Shown here piece by piece: positions 13,756 to 22,904 of a stretch of 35,684 nucleotides of DNA. A program made the position numbers and the translations under genes. The notes beneath the pieces were generated by a model. That model was not told where the DNA came from. It did not search any database and saw only the letters and a list, made by a program, of their open reading frames with translations. This DNA is from a virus, in IMG/VR virus record IMGVR_UViG_3300048835_000976, positions 1-35,684 of that record; one strand, 5' to 3'. The number at the start of each line of letters is the position of its first letter. The stretch's first letter is position 1.

Positions 13756-14805
13756 CTAGCCCAGGTCGTACCAGACTCCGCGACCACCACCGTGTTGGTT
13801 CAGTACTCCCCGCTCGACCAGAGCACGGAAATGCCGCTTGAGCGTGTTGCGGTTCGCGCCGGTCAGCTGGATCGCGTCGCCGATAGTCACGCGGCCGTGT
13901 TCGCGGGCGAATTCGACGACCTTGAGTGACAGCTCCGGCATTGCGGCCAGAACGATCTTTTCCCGTTCGACCTTCTTCTCCAATCGCCGGACCTGCTCGG
14001 CCAGGGAGCGCAGGAAAAACACCAGCCAGGGCTGCCAGTTGGGCGACTCCGTCCGGATCGTGCCCTGGGTCTGGCGCAGGGCCAGGTAGTAGGCTTCCTT
14101 GTTCTGCTCGACCACGCTTTCCAAGGAGCTGTAAGGCACATAGACGTAACCGGCCTGCATCAGCAAGAGCGTGGTCAGCACCCGACTCAGACGCCCGTTA
14201 CCGTCCTGGAAAGGGTGGATCTCCAGGAACACGACGACGCACAGGGCGATGATCAATAGCGGATGCAGGTGCGCCGTTTCGCGCTCCTTGTTCAGCCAGG
14301 CCGACAGTTCCGACATCAGACGGGGCGTGTCGAAAGGCGTTGCCGTCTGGAACACGATGCCGATCTGCACGCCGTTCTCGTCGAAGGCAGCGACGCTGTT
14401 CGAGTGGGTCTTGTAGTGGCCGCGGTGCCGAACGTCCTTTTCGCTATAGCGCAGCAGGATCTGGTGCAACTGCTTGATGTGGTTCTCGGTGGGCGGGATG
14501 TCCTGCCAAGATGAAAACACCAGATCCATCAGCTCGGCGTAGCCGGCGACCTCCTGCTCGTCGCGGGATGCAAAGGATTTGATTTCCAGGTTTGACAGCA
14601 ACTGCTCGACCTCCCGGTCAGAGAGCTTGCTGCCTTCGATGCGGGTGGAGGAGCCAATGCTCTCGATGGTGGCAACGCGCCTCAGCGCCGATAATCGATC
14701 CGGCGCGAGCGTACCCAAGGCGCGCCAGGCGCCTTTGAATTCGTCGATCCTGGCTATCAGCTTCAGGATCTCCGGGGTGATCTGGATGGTGTCGGTTCGC
14801 AACAT
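13756..14805 (-). CDS. Fic family enzyme with N-terminal inhibitory motif and C-terminal winged helix
   Basis: Fic enzymes transfer AMP or another phosphate-containing group to target proteins. The core motif HPFQDGNGRLSR is complete, with the catalytic His and the anion-binding DGNGR. An N-terminal STRIEG fits the (S/T)xxxE(G/N) inhibitory helix of class II Fic proteins, so the enzyme should be self-restrained. The last ~80 residues (VVEFAREHGRVTIGDAIQLT, NRNTLKRHFRALVERGVLN) form a winged helix that may bind DNA. I chose ATG 14805 (349 residues); a GTG at 14820 would add five. It is on the minus strand inside the plus-strand tail operon, with a perfect tandem 10-bp repeat directly upstream. 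Confidence 0.92.
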   Translation of the reverse strand: MLRTDTIQITPEILKLIARIDEFKGAWRALGTLAPDRLSALRRVATIESIGSSTRIEGSKLSDREVEQLLSNLEIKSFASRDEQEVAGYAELMDLVFSSWQDIPPTENHIKQLHQILLRYSEKDVRHRGHYKTHSNSVAAFDENGVQIGIVFQTATPFDTPRLMSELSAWLNKERETAHLHPLLIIALCVVVFLEIHPFQDGNGRLSRVLTTLLLMQAGYVYVPYSSLESVVEQNKEAYYLALRQTQGTIRTESPNWQPWLVFFLRSLAEQVRRLEKKVEREKIVLAAMPELSLKVVEFAREHGRVTIGDAIQLTGANRNTLKRHFRALVERGVLNQHGGGRGVWYDLG

Positions 14806-14815
14806 GAACCAATAA

Positions 14816-14835
14816 TGCACCCATTTGCACCCATT
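14816..14835 (-). promoter_or_regulatory. Perfect tandem 10-bp repeat upstream of fic
   Basis: On the minus strand AATGGGTGCA occurs twice back to back without mismatch, ending 11 bp before the chosen Fic ATG and overlapping the alternative GTG. Two sites one helical turn apart suit cooperative binding by a winged-helix protein, and the Fic C-terminus carries one. The repeat also lies just upstream of the tape measure gene on the other strand. Autoregulation is inferred. Confidence 0.55.
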
Positions 14836-14862
14836 TTATCGGTAGCCAAGAACTAGTCCACC

Positions 14863-17800
14863 ATGCCCAACCGCATCTCCCTCCTCGTCGCCTTGGAGGG
14901 CGCGGATGAGGGTCTCAAACGCGCGATTTCTTCGGCCGAGCGCTCGTTCAACGAGATGTCGGCGACCGCGAAGACCGCGGGCGCGAAGGCTGCGCAGGGG
15001 ATGGCGGAGCTCAAGGCGGGAACGGCGGCGCTGGGCGATCAGCTGACTCGTGCGCGGACGCAGTTGCTGGCCTTCGTCGGCGTGTCCTGGGCGACGCAGC
15101 AGGTCACGCAACTGGTGCAGGTTGCCGACCAGTGGAACCTGATGGTGGCGCGCCTGAAGCTCGCGACCGCGGGCCAGCGCGAGTTCGTGATCGCGCAGGG
15201 CGAACTCTTCGCCATCGCGCAGCGCATCGGCGTGCCGCTCGCCGAGGTTTCGACGCTGTATGGCAAGTTGCAGCAGGCCGTTCGTCAACTGGGCGGTGAG
15301 CAAAAGACCGCGCTGTCGCTGACCGAGTCGATCAGCCAAGCGCTCAGGATCTCCGGCGCCTCGGCGTCGGAGGCGCAGTCGTCGTTGCTGCAGTTCGGTC
15401 AGGCGCTGGCGTCGGGCGTGCTGCGCGGCGAAGAGTTCAACTCGGTCGTCGAGAACTCGCCGCGGCTGGCCCAAGCCCTGGCCGATGGCTTGAACGTTCC
15501 GATTGGTCGTTTGCGCAAGCTGGCCGAGCAAGGACAACTGACCGCAGACGTCGTCGTCAACGCGCTGATGTCGCAGAAGGAGAAGCTCGCCGCCGAATAC
15601 GCGCAGCTACCGGTGACGGTCGGCACGGCGTTCGAGCGGCTCAAGAATGCGTTTGCGCAGTGGATCGCCAAGGTCGACGAGTCGACCGGCATCACGCAGA
15701 AGCTGGCAACGGCACTCGATTGGTTGGCGCGCAACTTCGAGACGGTGATGGGTTGGCTCAAGGTCATCGCCGAGATCGGCCTGGCGGTGCTGATCTACCG
15801 CCTGATCCCAGCACTGATCACCGCTTGGCAACTCGCGGGCACGGCTGCGGTGACGGCCGCAGCGTCGACGGCGGCGGCATGGACCACCGCCAACCTGTCG
15901 CTGTCCGCGGCGGTGGCCACAGCAGGCTTGCTGAAAACGGCATTTGCCGTGCTGGCCGCCGCGCTGATCGGCTGGGAGATCGGCACCTGGTTGTCGGAGA
16001 AGTTCGAGATTGTGCGCAAGGCCGGCATCGGCATGGTCCAGGTGTTGGAAACCGGACTGGAGACGCTCAAGTTCTCCTGGGAACGCTTCGCCGCGATCTT
16101 CACCAGCGACACCATCGCGGCCGCCACGCAGCGCCACGAAGAGCGCCTTCGGCAGATGAACGCGATCTTCGCCGAGATGTACGTCGATGCGTCCGAGGCT
16201 GGGCGGGCGGCGCAGCAAGCGGCGACCACGGCAGCCGCCAGTGCCGAGGAAATGGCACGGCGGCTGGAAGCCGTGCGGCAGGGAACGCAAGAAGCGGTCG
16301 GTCGCGGCATCGAAGCCATCGATGCGACCCTGAACAAGCTCAAGAGTCAGATTACGGCCATCGAGCAAGTGGTGACCGCGGCGCAACAAGGGGCGACCCA
16401 GGCGATCTCAGGCATCACCGCGGCATATCAGGGGCTGACCGGTATCGTCGACGCGACCCTGCAGCAGCAGTTGGCCAGCACGCAGGCGCACTATGCGCAG
16501 AAGCACGTCTTGCTGGAGCAGTCGAGCGCATCCGAAGCGCAACTGATCAGGCAGACGACGCAGTTGTTGGTGGAATCGGTGCAGCAACAGTCGGATCTGC
16601 GCGCCCAAGCGCTCACCGAGACGCTGCGCTTGATCGAGCAAGAGGGCCAGGCGCGACGGGTCGCCGCGCAAGGCCAAGCGGAAACCGACGAAGCGCGCCG
16701 CGCTGCGACCCTGCGCGTGGAAAACGAGATCCTGGCCGCCAAGCAACAGGCGCTGGCGCAAGCGGCAGCCGACTATGTGCGCCATGTCGACGCGCTCAAT
16801 GCCGAAGCCAATCGCCATCTGGCCGAGATTCGGCGCATTGAGGAGGAAAAACGCGCGCTGTCGCAGACCACTGAGGACCGGATCCGCGAGTTGCAGCGCT
16901 CGACGATGGGCGAGTACCAGGCCTATCAGGACAAGTTGACCCAGGTCGCCGAACTGCAGCGCAAAGCGCGGGCCGCGATCTCCGAGGGCGAGTTCGAGCA
17001 GGCGATTCAGTACGCCAAACAGGCCCAGGATCTGGCCGCGCAGACCGCCAAGGTAGTCAAGGATGGCGATGCGACCGTCGTCACTCAGAAGCAGGCGGTG
17101 AAGACCGCTATCGATGCGATGCGCGAGAGCGAACAACTGGCGATCCAGGCGCTCGAAGGTGAGGGTCGCGCGCATCAGAAGGCCGCCAGCGAGGCGACTT
17201 CCGCGCGTGGCCAGATCGAGGCCGCGCTGCGCGGCACGCAAGCGCAGATCGAGCAGATTCAGGCGCAACTGGAGACCGGGCTGAAGTTCGCCATCGATGT
17301 CGACAGCAGCAAGCTCGACGCGGCGCTGCGCCAACTCGAAGAAGCGCTGCGCGAGAAGGAATACCTCGTGCGCATCGACGCCGACCTCAAGGCGGCCCAT
17401 GCACAACTGCGCGATCTCGAGGCGCAACTGAAGTACGGCAAGACGCTGCTGGTCAACGCCGATATCAGTCGCGCGAAGTCGGCGCTGGAAACGCTGCAGA
17501 CCTATGCCGATCGCACCGGACAGATCGATTTGAAGGTCGCCACCGAGAAGGCGCAGACCTCGTTGCGTCTGGTCGATAGCCAGATCCGCGCGCTCGACCA
17601 GATCAGGACCGAGTCACAGCATGCGATCAGCACCAACGCCAACCAGGCCCGGAGCGAGATCCAGTCCCTCGACGGCGTGAACACCAGTTCGACGCACACC
17701 ATCTACGTGAAACGGGTCGAACAGAATGCCGCGGGTGGTTTGGTTGGGTCCGGAATGACGGCTCCCCGCGGCTTTGCCAAGGGCGGCTCCGTATTGTCCT

Positions 17801-18843
17801 TCTCGCGCATGAAGTCGGGCGTGGTTCCCGGGTCGGGCGATGGCGACACGGTGCCGCGCGCGCTGGAGGCCGGCGCGTTCGTGATTCGCAAGGCTGCTGT
17901 GCGCAAGTACGGCGCTGAGACGCTGCGCAAGCTGGCTGGCGTCGCGCGCTTTGCGAGCGGCGGATCGGTGCCGGGCAGTTCGACGGGAACTTGGTCTTCG
18001 AGTCCCGCAGGCGCGAGCCCCGCGGGCGCGCCGGGCCCGACGCCTCGGAAGCCCAAACCGGTGGCTGCGACGGATAAGGTCAATCGCGACGTGTCTGAGG
18101 CGCTCAAGCTGATTGAACTTGGCCTGCAGGGCGCGAGGATAGGCCGGGCGCACATGGAGCGGATGAACTGGAGGCTCCCGATCGGCACCCAGAGCCTGAG
18201 AACCGATCCGATCGACATTCAGGCGTTTCACGACCGCGACTATCTCCAGCGACTGCTGCGAGTCCGCAAGCTGACCAGCCTGGAGTCAGGCTCGGTCGAC
18301 ACCATCAAGGGACGCTGGCGCACGGCGATGGCGCAGGCGCAGGTCGCCGGCGTGGATCTCGAGCGGCAACTGATGGAGTACATCGAGCGCGAGACCGAAC
18401 GACAGATTTACTTCGCCCGCGGCGGCCTGGCCAAGTCGGACAGCGTGCCGGCGATGCTGACGCCCGGCGAGTACGTGGTCAGCCGTGAGGCCGTCAAACG
18501 ACTGGGTGCCGGGTTCTTCGCCGCGATCAACGCCATGAAAGCACCGGCCCGCGAGATCGCCACTAAAGTTCAGGGCTTCGCACGCGGGGGTTTGGTCAGT
18601 CCGGACGCATCGACGCGGGTCGCGACAGCGCTGCGCACCATGCCGACCGACATCGACGATCTGGCGGCATCGGGATTGCGGCCGCGCCGCACACCGCGGC
18701 TCGACTGGGACGACGCGCCGCCGCCCAGCAAGACTATTCGTGTCGAACTGGCCAGCGGAGCGCGCACTGTGAGCGCGACGATCCCCGCGCGCGACGAGTC
18801 GCGATTGCTGGATTTGCTGCGCGAAGCGCAAGCCCGAAGCTGA
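14863..18843 (+). CDS. Tail tape measure protein
   Basis: This 1326-residue protein sets tail length and helps DNA ejection. Residues about 65-270 match the tape measure N-terminal domain (WATQQVTQLVQVADQWNLMV, EVSTLYGKLQQAVRQLGG, GEEFNSVVENSPRLAQALAD). Hydrophobic segments at about 295-322, 325-350 and 355-378 could insert in the host inner membrane. Residues about 400-930 are long Ala/Gln/Glu-rich helices, probably coiled coil. C-terminal Gly-rich motifs FAKGGSV (about 970) and ARGGLAKSDSVPAMLTPGEY (about 1185) are typical of tape measures. At roughly 1.5 A per residue the length suggests a tail near 200 nm, an estimate from the general rule. The start has no clear SD, perhaps because of the insertion just upstream. 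Confidence 0.95.
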   Translation: MPNRISLLVALEGADEGLKRAISSAERSFNEMSATAKTAGAKAAQGMAELKAGTAALGDQLTRARTQLLAFVGVSWATQQVTQLVQVADQWNLMVARLKLATAGQREFVIAQGELFAIAQRIGVPLAEVSTLYGKLQQAVRQLGGEQKTALSLTESISQALRISGASASEAQSSLLQFGQALASGVLRGEEFNSVVENSPRLAQALADGLNVPIGRLRKLAEQGQLTADVVVNALMSQKEKLAAEYAQLPVTVGTAFERLKNAFAQWIAKVDESTGITQKLATALDWLARNFETVMGWLKVIAEIGLAVLIYRLIPALITAWQLAGTAAVTAAASTAAAWTTANLSLSAAVATAGLLKTAFAVLAAALIGWEIGTWLSEKFEIVRKAGIGMVQVLETGLETLKFSWERFAAIFTSDTIAAATQRHEERLRQMNAIFAEMYVDASEAGRAAQQAATTAAASAEEMARRLEAVRQGTQEAVGRGIEAIDATLNKLKSQITAIEQVVTAAQQGATQAISGITAAYQGLTGIVDATLQQQLASTQAHYAQKHVLLEQSSASEAQLIRQTTQLLVESVQQQSDLRAQALTETLRLIEQEGQARRVAAQGQAETDEARRAATLRVENEILAAKQQALAQAAADYVRHVDALNAEANRHLAEIRRIEEEKRALSQTTEDRIRELQRSTMGEYQAYQDKLTQVAELQRKARAAISEGEFEQAIQYAKQAQDLAAQTAKVVKDGDATVVTQKQAVKTAIDAMRESEQLAIQALEGEGRAHQKAASEATSARGQIEAALRGTQAQIEQIQAQLETGLKFAIDVDSSKLDAALRQLEEALREKEYLVRIDADLKAAHAQLRDLEAQLKYGKTLLVNADISRAKSALETLQTYADRTGQIDLKVATEKAQTSLRLVDSQIRALDQIRTESQHAISTNANQARSEIQSLDGVNTSSTHTIYVKRVEQNAAGGLVGSGMTAPRGFAKGGSVLSFSRMKSGVVPGSGDGDTVPRALEAGAFVIRKAAVRKYGAETLRKLAGVARFASGGSVPGSSTGTWSSSPAGASPAGAPGPTPRKPKPVAATDKVNRDVSEALKLIELGLQGARIGRAHMERMNWRLPIGTQSLRTDPIDIQAFHDRDYLQRLLRVRKLTSLESGSVDTIKGRWRTAMAQAQVAGVDLERQLMEYIERETERQIYFARGGLAKSDSVPAMLTPGEYVVSREAVKRLGAGFFAAINAMKAPAREIATKVQGFARGGLVSPDASTRVATALRTMPTDIDDLAASGLRPRRTPRLDWDDAPPPSKTIRVELASGARTVSATIPARDESRLLDLLREAQARS

Positions 18844-18846
18844 CCC

Positions 18847-19254
18847 ATGGAACTGCGCCAACTGTCATCCGGCCAGACACTGACGCTGCCGGACGATCTG
18901 CTGTGGGCGGACGAGCACGCGTGGACGCCTGCGGTGGCGTCCACCACCTATCTGATCACCGGCGCGCTGCTGGTTCAGTCAGCGACACGGCACGCCGGGC
19001 GGCCGATCACGCTGGTCGGCCCCAGCGACATGGCTTGGGTGACGCGCGCCACCGTGGCCGCGCTGCATGAGTGGGCGGCATTGCCCCTGACGCTCGACGA
19101 TGGGCGATTCGAGTTGCGGTTGCACGATGACCGCCTGTTCGAAGTGGCATTCCGCCACGCCGACCTTTGCGTCGAAGCGGAACCTGTGCTGGGTTTCCCG
19201 GCGCGATCCGACGCCGACCGCTACCGATTGACGCTGCGCTTCCTGCAGCTCTAA
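18847..19254 (+). CDS. Tail-tip region protein of unknown fold (135 aa)
   Basis: The 135-residue protein starts MELRQLSSGQTLTLPDDLLW and ends in DRYRLTLRFLQL. It is beta-rich with charged loops (GRFELRLHDDRLFEVAFRH) and has no membrane segment. It lies three bases after the tape measure stop, where distal tail proteins are usually encoded, so a role at the tail tip is inferred from position. No named family recognised. Confidence 0.65.
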   Translation: MELRQLSSGQTLTLPDDLLWADEHAWTPAVASTTYLITGALLVQSATRHAGRPITLVGPSDMAWVTRATVAALHEWAALPLTLDDGRFELRLHDDRLFEVAFRHADLCVEAEPVLGFPARSDADRYRLTLRFLQL

Positions 19255-19270
19255 ACCTGATAGGACCCAC

Positions 19271-22200
19271 ATGCCGATTCTCGTAGGCGACGTGAAGCTC
19301 GTCGCCAGCCAGGTCATGGACGACGTCGCCGAAGGCGGCGGCGCACCCACCTCGACCGTCATCGTCGATGGCGCGAGCAACTCGCTGTTCAACGACATCT
19401 CGGAAATGGACCGCGCCGGTGGCCGGGTCAACCTGCGCAAGGTGTTCGCCAGCATCCAGACCAACACCACGGACACGTATCTGGGCGGCAACGTCATCGT
19501 CGCCGAAGCGCCGAGCGATCCGCGCGTCGCGGTCACGATCTTCTCCACCGACGAGGTCTTCGACCGCCGCACGAATGCGCGCGACCGCATCGAGGCCTAT
19601 CTCAACAAAGGCTCGCTGTGGAACGGCTATCTGCTGGAGAACCACATCACCGGCCAGCGCAGCATCCAGTTGTTCCAGCGTGTCGGCGCCGAGTTGCCGG
19701 CCATCGGCAAGACCCTGTACCTAGTCGCCAACGAGGGACTGGCGAACGAGTTTGCGCAGTACATCCGTGTCACCCGCGTCGCGTCTGAAACTCGAACTTT
19801 CAGCTATGGCTCAGGCAGTGGCATCGTTGACTACGAGGCGGTGGTCGTCACCTGCGATCTGTCGGACGCGCTGCGCTTCGACTTCCCCGGCTCCCCGCCG
19901 GACCGCCTGTTCACGATGGTGGCAGGCAAGACCAAAACACGCGACACCGTCGTCGCCGATGCCGCCAAGTACTGCGGCGTGGTCAAGACCACCCAACCGA
20001 TCGCGATTGGCGACGTGGCGGCCAGCGTCACCAGCATCTTCACCCAGTTGGTGCCCTCGGCCCAGACCGAAACGCCACTGCTCGATCTGACCGCGGGCGG
20101 CACGTCCGAAGCCTTGGTCGAATCGGCCAATGGCACGGTGAGCTACACAACTTCGGTCGGATTCAGCGCCGCCACGATCCTGTCGGTCGGCAATGCGATC
20201 CAGCCCGGCACGCTGTCGATCAGCGTCAGCGGCGCCACACTCATCGATAACGGCGGCCAACTGATGTCCGGCGCGACCGTCATCGGCACGGTGAACTACG
20301 CGCGCGGCCAGGTGGCGATGGCCACCAGCGCGCCGAACTACGCCGGCAACAAGACCATCACCTTCCGCCCCGCGGCTGCGCCGATCCGCGTGGCCGACAC
20401 CGCGGGCGTGCGCGTCGACATCGAGAACCGCGCCTACAACTACGTGCTCACCATTCTGCCGAGCCCTGCGCCCGGCACCCTGCAGGTGAGCTATCGCGCG
20501 CAGGGCAAATGGTACGACCTGCGCGACAACAGCGCGGGCGTGCTCAAGGGCAGCAGCCCGGAGTACGGCGTCGGCACCGTGAACTACAGCTCGGGAACGG
20601 TCGCCGTGACGGTGGGCGCGCTACCCGATGTCGGCAGCGAGATCGTCTACGCCTGGGGCGGCAAGGCCAACTACTTCAACCGCTCCGACCAGACCATCGC
20701 GCCGCCCTCGGTCACGTTGCAGCTGGCGCAGGGCGGCATCACGCCGCAGTCCGTGACGATCACCTGGAACGACGGCGCGCCGCGCACCGCCACCGACGAT
20801 GGCGCAGGACACATCACCGGCGCGGCGACCGGCACCATCCACTACCAGTCCGGACTGATCCAGATCAGGCCGACCGCGCTGCCGGCCGGTGGCCAGACCT
20901 ACAACGTCGCCTACACCTGGGGCCCGCCGAGCGAGGAGGAGTTCCACGCGCCGATGCGCGATGGCACAGGTCGCATCGACGTCGAGGTGGAATTCGACGG
21001 CCTGATTCCGGGCACGGTCGAACTGGAATGGAATCTGCTGATCGAGACCTTCGATTACATCTCGACCACGCCGGCCGAACTGCAACTGGTGCAACCCGTC
21101 GATCCGATCAAGATCGTCAGGGACGACCGCAACGGCAACCTCAAGGACACGCAAGGGGTTGTCTACGGCACCGTGAACTACGCCACCGGCGTGCTGCGCT
21201 TCCTGCCCGACACCACGGTGCGCATTCCCGTGGCCCGCTATCTGGTAACCCAGATCGGACTCACGCGCATTGCCGACGGCACCCTGGTTCCGGTCTATCG
21301 CAATGTGTTCTCGCACTGGGAGTACATCACCGCGGGCGCGGCCATGCCCATCGACGAATCGGCCTGGGCCAAGGTGCGCTACCGCGCCGCGGGAACGTCC
21401 AATGCGGTCACCGCGACCTTCACCGCCACCGGCTTGGCACTGGATCTGACGCCGAGTTTCGCTGAACCCATCGTTCCCGGCAGCGTCGGTTTCACGCTGG
21501 GCGGCAAGACCTACTTCGACCGCCTGGGCAGCCTGTACTACGATCTCAACCCGGTCACTGGCGCGGCGACTCTGGCCGGCGCCCTCAACTACGCCACCGG
21601 CGCAGTAAATCTCACGGCATGGGTGCCCGGCCAGCCCACGGCGATCCAGTTGCGCTCGCTGCTCACCAGTCTCGATGGCACGCCGGTCGATGAAGTCACC
21701 TTCCGCATTCCGGCCTCGCCGGTGCGGCCGTCGAGCCTGCAACTGCTGGCCACGCGGCTGACCGGCGGCACCATCAATGTCAGTGCCGACAACCACGGCA
21801 TCATCGCTGGCGCGGGCATTACCGGCGCCATCGACTACGAGACCGGCGTCGTGCGCGCGCGGTTCGGATCCTGGGTGATCGCGGCTGGCAACGAGGACGA
21901 GATCTGGTTCGATCCCGATGCGGTCGTGATGCTGGATGGCGTGGCCAAGGTGTTCAAACCGGCGCCGGTGTTTGCCGACACCATCAAGTACAACGCGGTC
22001 GCGTACTCCTACCTGCCGCTCGATGCCGATCTGATCGGTCTTGATCCCGTCCGCTTGCCCCAGGACGGGCGCGTGCCGATCTTTCGGATGGGCGATTTCG
22101 CGGTGATCGGCCATACCGAGACGGTCGGCCCGTTCACCGCGAGCGCCGGCCAGATCATCGACTGCGACCGGGTGCGCCTCTCGCGCGTTCGCGTGCTCGA

Positions 22201-22876
22201 TGCCAACGGCGTGGTCATCACCGCCGGATACTCGGTCGACCTGGAAGCAGGGCTGGTGACGTTCACGAGCGTCACGGGACTCGCCCAGCCGGTCACGGTG
22301 GAGCACCGCATCGAGGACATGGCGCAAGTGTCCGACGTGCAGATTTCCGGGCGCCTGGCGTTCACCCGACAAATCACGCACGACTATCCGACCGGTTCCC
22401 GCATTTCCTCGGCGCTGGTGGCGGGCGATCTGCGCGCCTACGTGTCGACACTGTTCGATCAGGCGACTTGGAACGGCGCGTTCACCGACGCCCTCACCGG
22501 CAATGCGGCCACGGCCACGTTCAACGACGTGCTGGCGCCGATCACGGTGACGAACGCCGGCGCCATCACCGAACGCTGGGCCGTCCAGTTCACCAACACC
22601 ACGGCATTTCAGGTCATCGGCGAACACGTGGGCGTCATCGCCACCGGCACGACGGCCAACGATCTGGCGCCGATCAATCCAGCGACAGCGAAGCCCTACT
22701 TCACGCTGCGCGCCCTCGGCTGGGGCTCGGGCTGGGCGGCGGGCAATGTGCTGCGCTTCAACACCATTGGCGCGCTGTTCCCGGTGTGGGTCGTGCGAAC
22801 GATCCAGCAGGGCCCCGAAACCGTCACCCGCGATTCCTTCACCTTGCTGGTGCGCGGCGACGTGGATCGCCCGTGA
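19271..22876 (+). CDS. Giant repeat-containing tail protein (1201 aa)
   Basis: The protein starts MPILVGDVKLVASQVMDDVA, 16 bases after the previous stop. An N-terminal part (about 1-250) contains EMDRAGGRVNLRKVFASIQT. Below this a motif of the form G-(T/A)-(V/I/L)-(N/H/D)-Y-x3-G-x-(V/L/I) recurs at about residues 339, 435, 521, 633, 770 and 852, with a weaker copy near 986. Spacing is 80-140 residues, suggesting a chain of beta-sandwich modules. Gene order (after tape measure, before tip genes) suggests a tail-tip or straight fibre structural protein. No peptidase or glycan-degrading motif is seen. I do not recognise a named family. Confidence 0.75.
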   Translation: MPILVGDVKLVASQVMDDVAEGGGAPTSTVIVDGASNSLFNDISEMDRAGGRVNLRKVFASIQTNTTDTYLGGNVIVAEAPSDPRVAVTIFSTDEVFDRRTNARDRIEAYLNKGSLWNGYLLENHITGQRSIQLFQRVGAELPAIGKTLYLVANEGLANEFAQYIRVTRVASETRTFSYGSGSGIVDYEAVVVTCDLSDALRFDFPGSPPDRLFTMVAGKTKTRDTVVADAAKYCGVVKTTQPIAIGDVAASVTSIFTQLVPSAQTETPLLDLTAGGTSEALVESANGTVSYTTSVGFSAATILSVGNAIQPGTLSISVSGATLIDNGGQLMSGATVIGTVNYARGQVAMATSAPNYAGNKTITFRPAAAPIRVADTAGVRVDIENRAYNYVLTILPSPAPGTLQVSYRAQGKWYDLRDNSAGVLKGSSPEYGVGTVNYSSGTVAVTVGALPDVGSEIVYAWGGKANYFNRSDQTIAPPSVTLQLAQGGITPQSVTITWNDGAPRTATDDGAGHITGAATGTIHYQSGLIQIRPTALPAGGQTYNVAYTWGPPSEEEFHAPMRDGTGRIDVEVEFDGLIPGTVELEWNLLIETFDYISTTPAELQLVQPVDPIKIVRDDRNGNLKDTQGVVYGTVNYATGVLRFLPDTTVRIPVARYLVTQIGLTRIADGTLVPVYRNVFSHWEYITAGAAMPIDESAWAKVRYRAAGTSNAVTATFTATGLALDLTPSFAEPIVPGSVGFTLGGKTYFDRLGSLYYDLNPVTGAATLAGALNYATGAVNLTAWVPGQPTAIQLRSLLTSLDGTPVDEVTFRIPASPVRPSSLQLLATRLTGGTINVSADNHGIIAGAGITGAIDYETGVVRARFGSWVIAAGNEDEIWFDPDAVVMLDGVAKVFKPAPVFADTIKYNAVAYSYLPLDADLIGLDPVRLPQDGRVPIFRMGDFAVIGHTETVGPFTASAGQIIDCDRVRLSRVRVLDANGVVITAGYSVDLEAGLVTFTSVTGLAQPVTVEHRIEDMAQVSDVQISGRLAFTRQITHDYPTGSRISSALVAGDLRAYVSTLFDQATWNGAFTDALTGNAATATFNDVLAPITVTNAGAITERWAVQFTNTTAFQVIGEHVGVIATGTTANDLAPINPATAKPYFTLRALGWGSGWAAGNVLRFNTIGALFPVWVVRTIQQGPETVTRDSFTLLVRGDVDRP

Positions 22877-22904
22877 CGCCAACTGATTCCCAGGAGCTTA
22901 ATTC

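Noticed and set aside
13303-14805. The DUF2442-HTH and Fic genes as a classical toxin-antitoxin operon
   Set aside because: They are convergent rather than co-directional, and the Fic protein already carries its own inhibitory motif.
20621-22882. 753-codon open frame on the minus strand opposite the giant tail protein
   Set aside because: Composition is dominated by Arg, Gly, His and Val as expected of an antisense shadow in GC-rich DNA. The plus-strand frame has clear repeat motifs and operon spacing.
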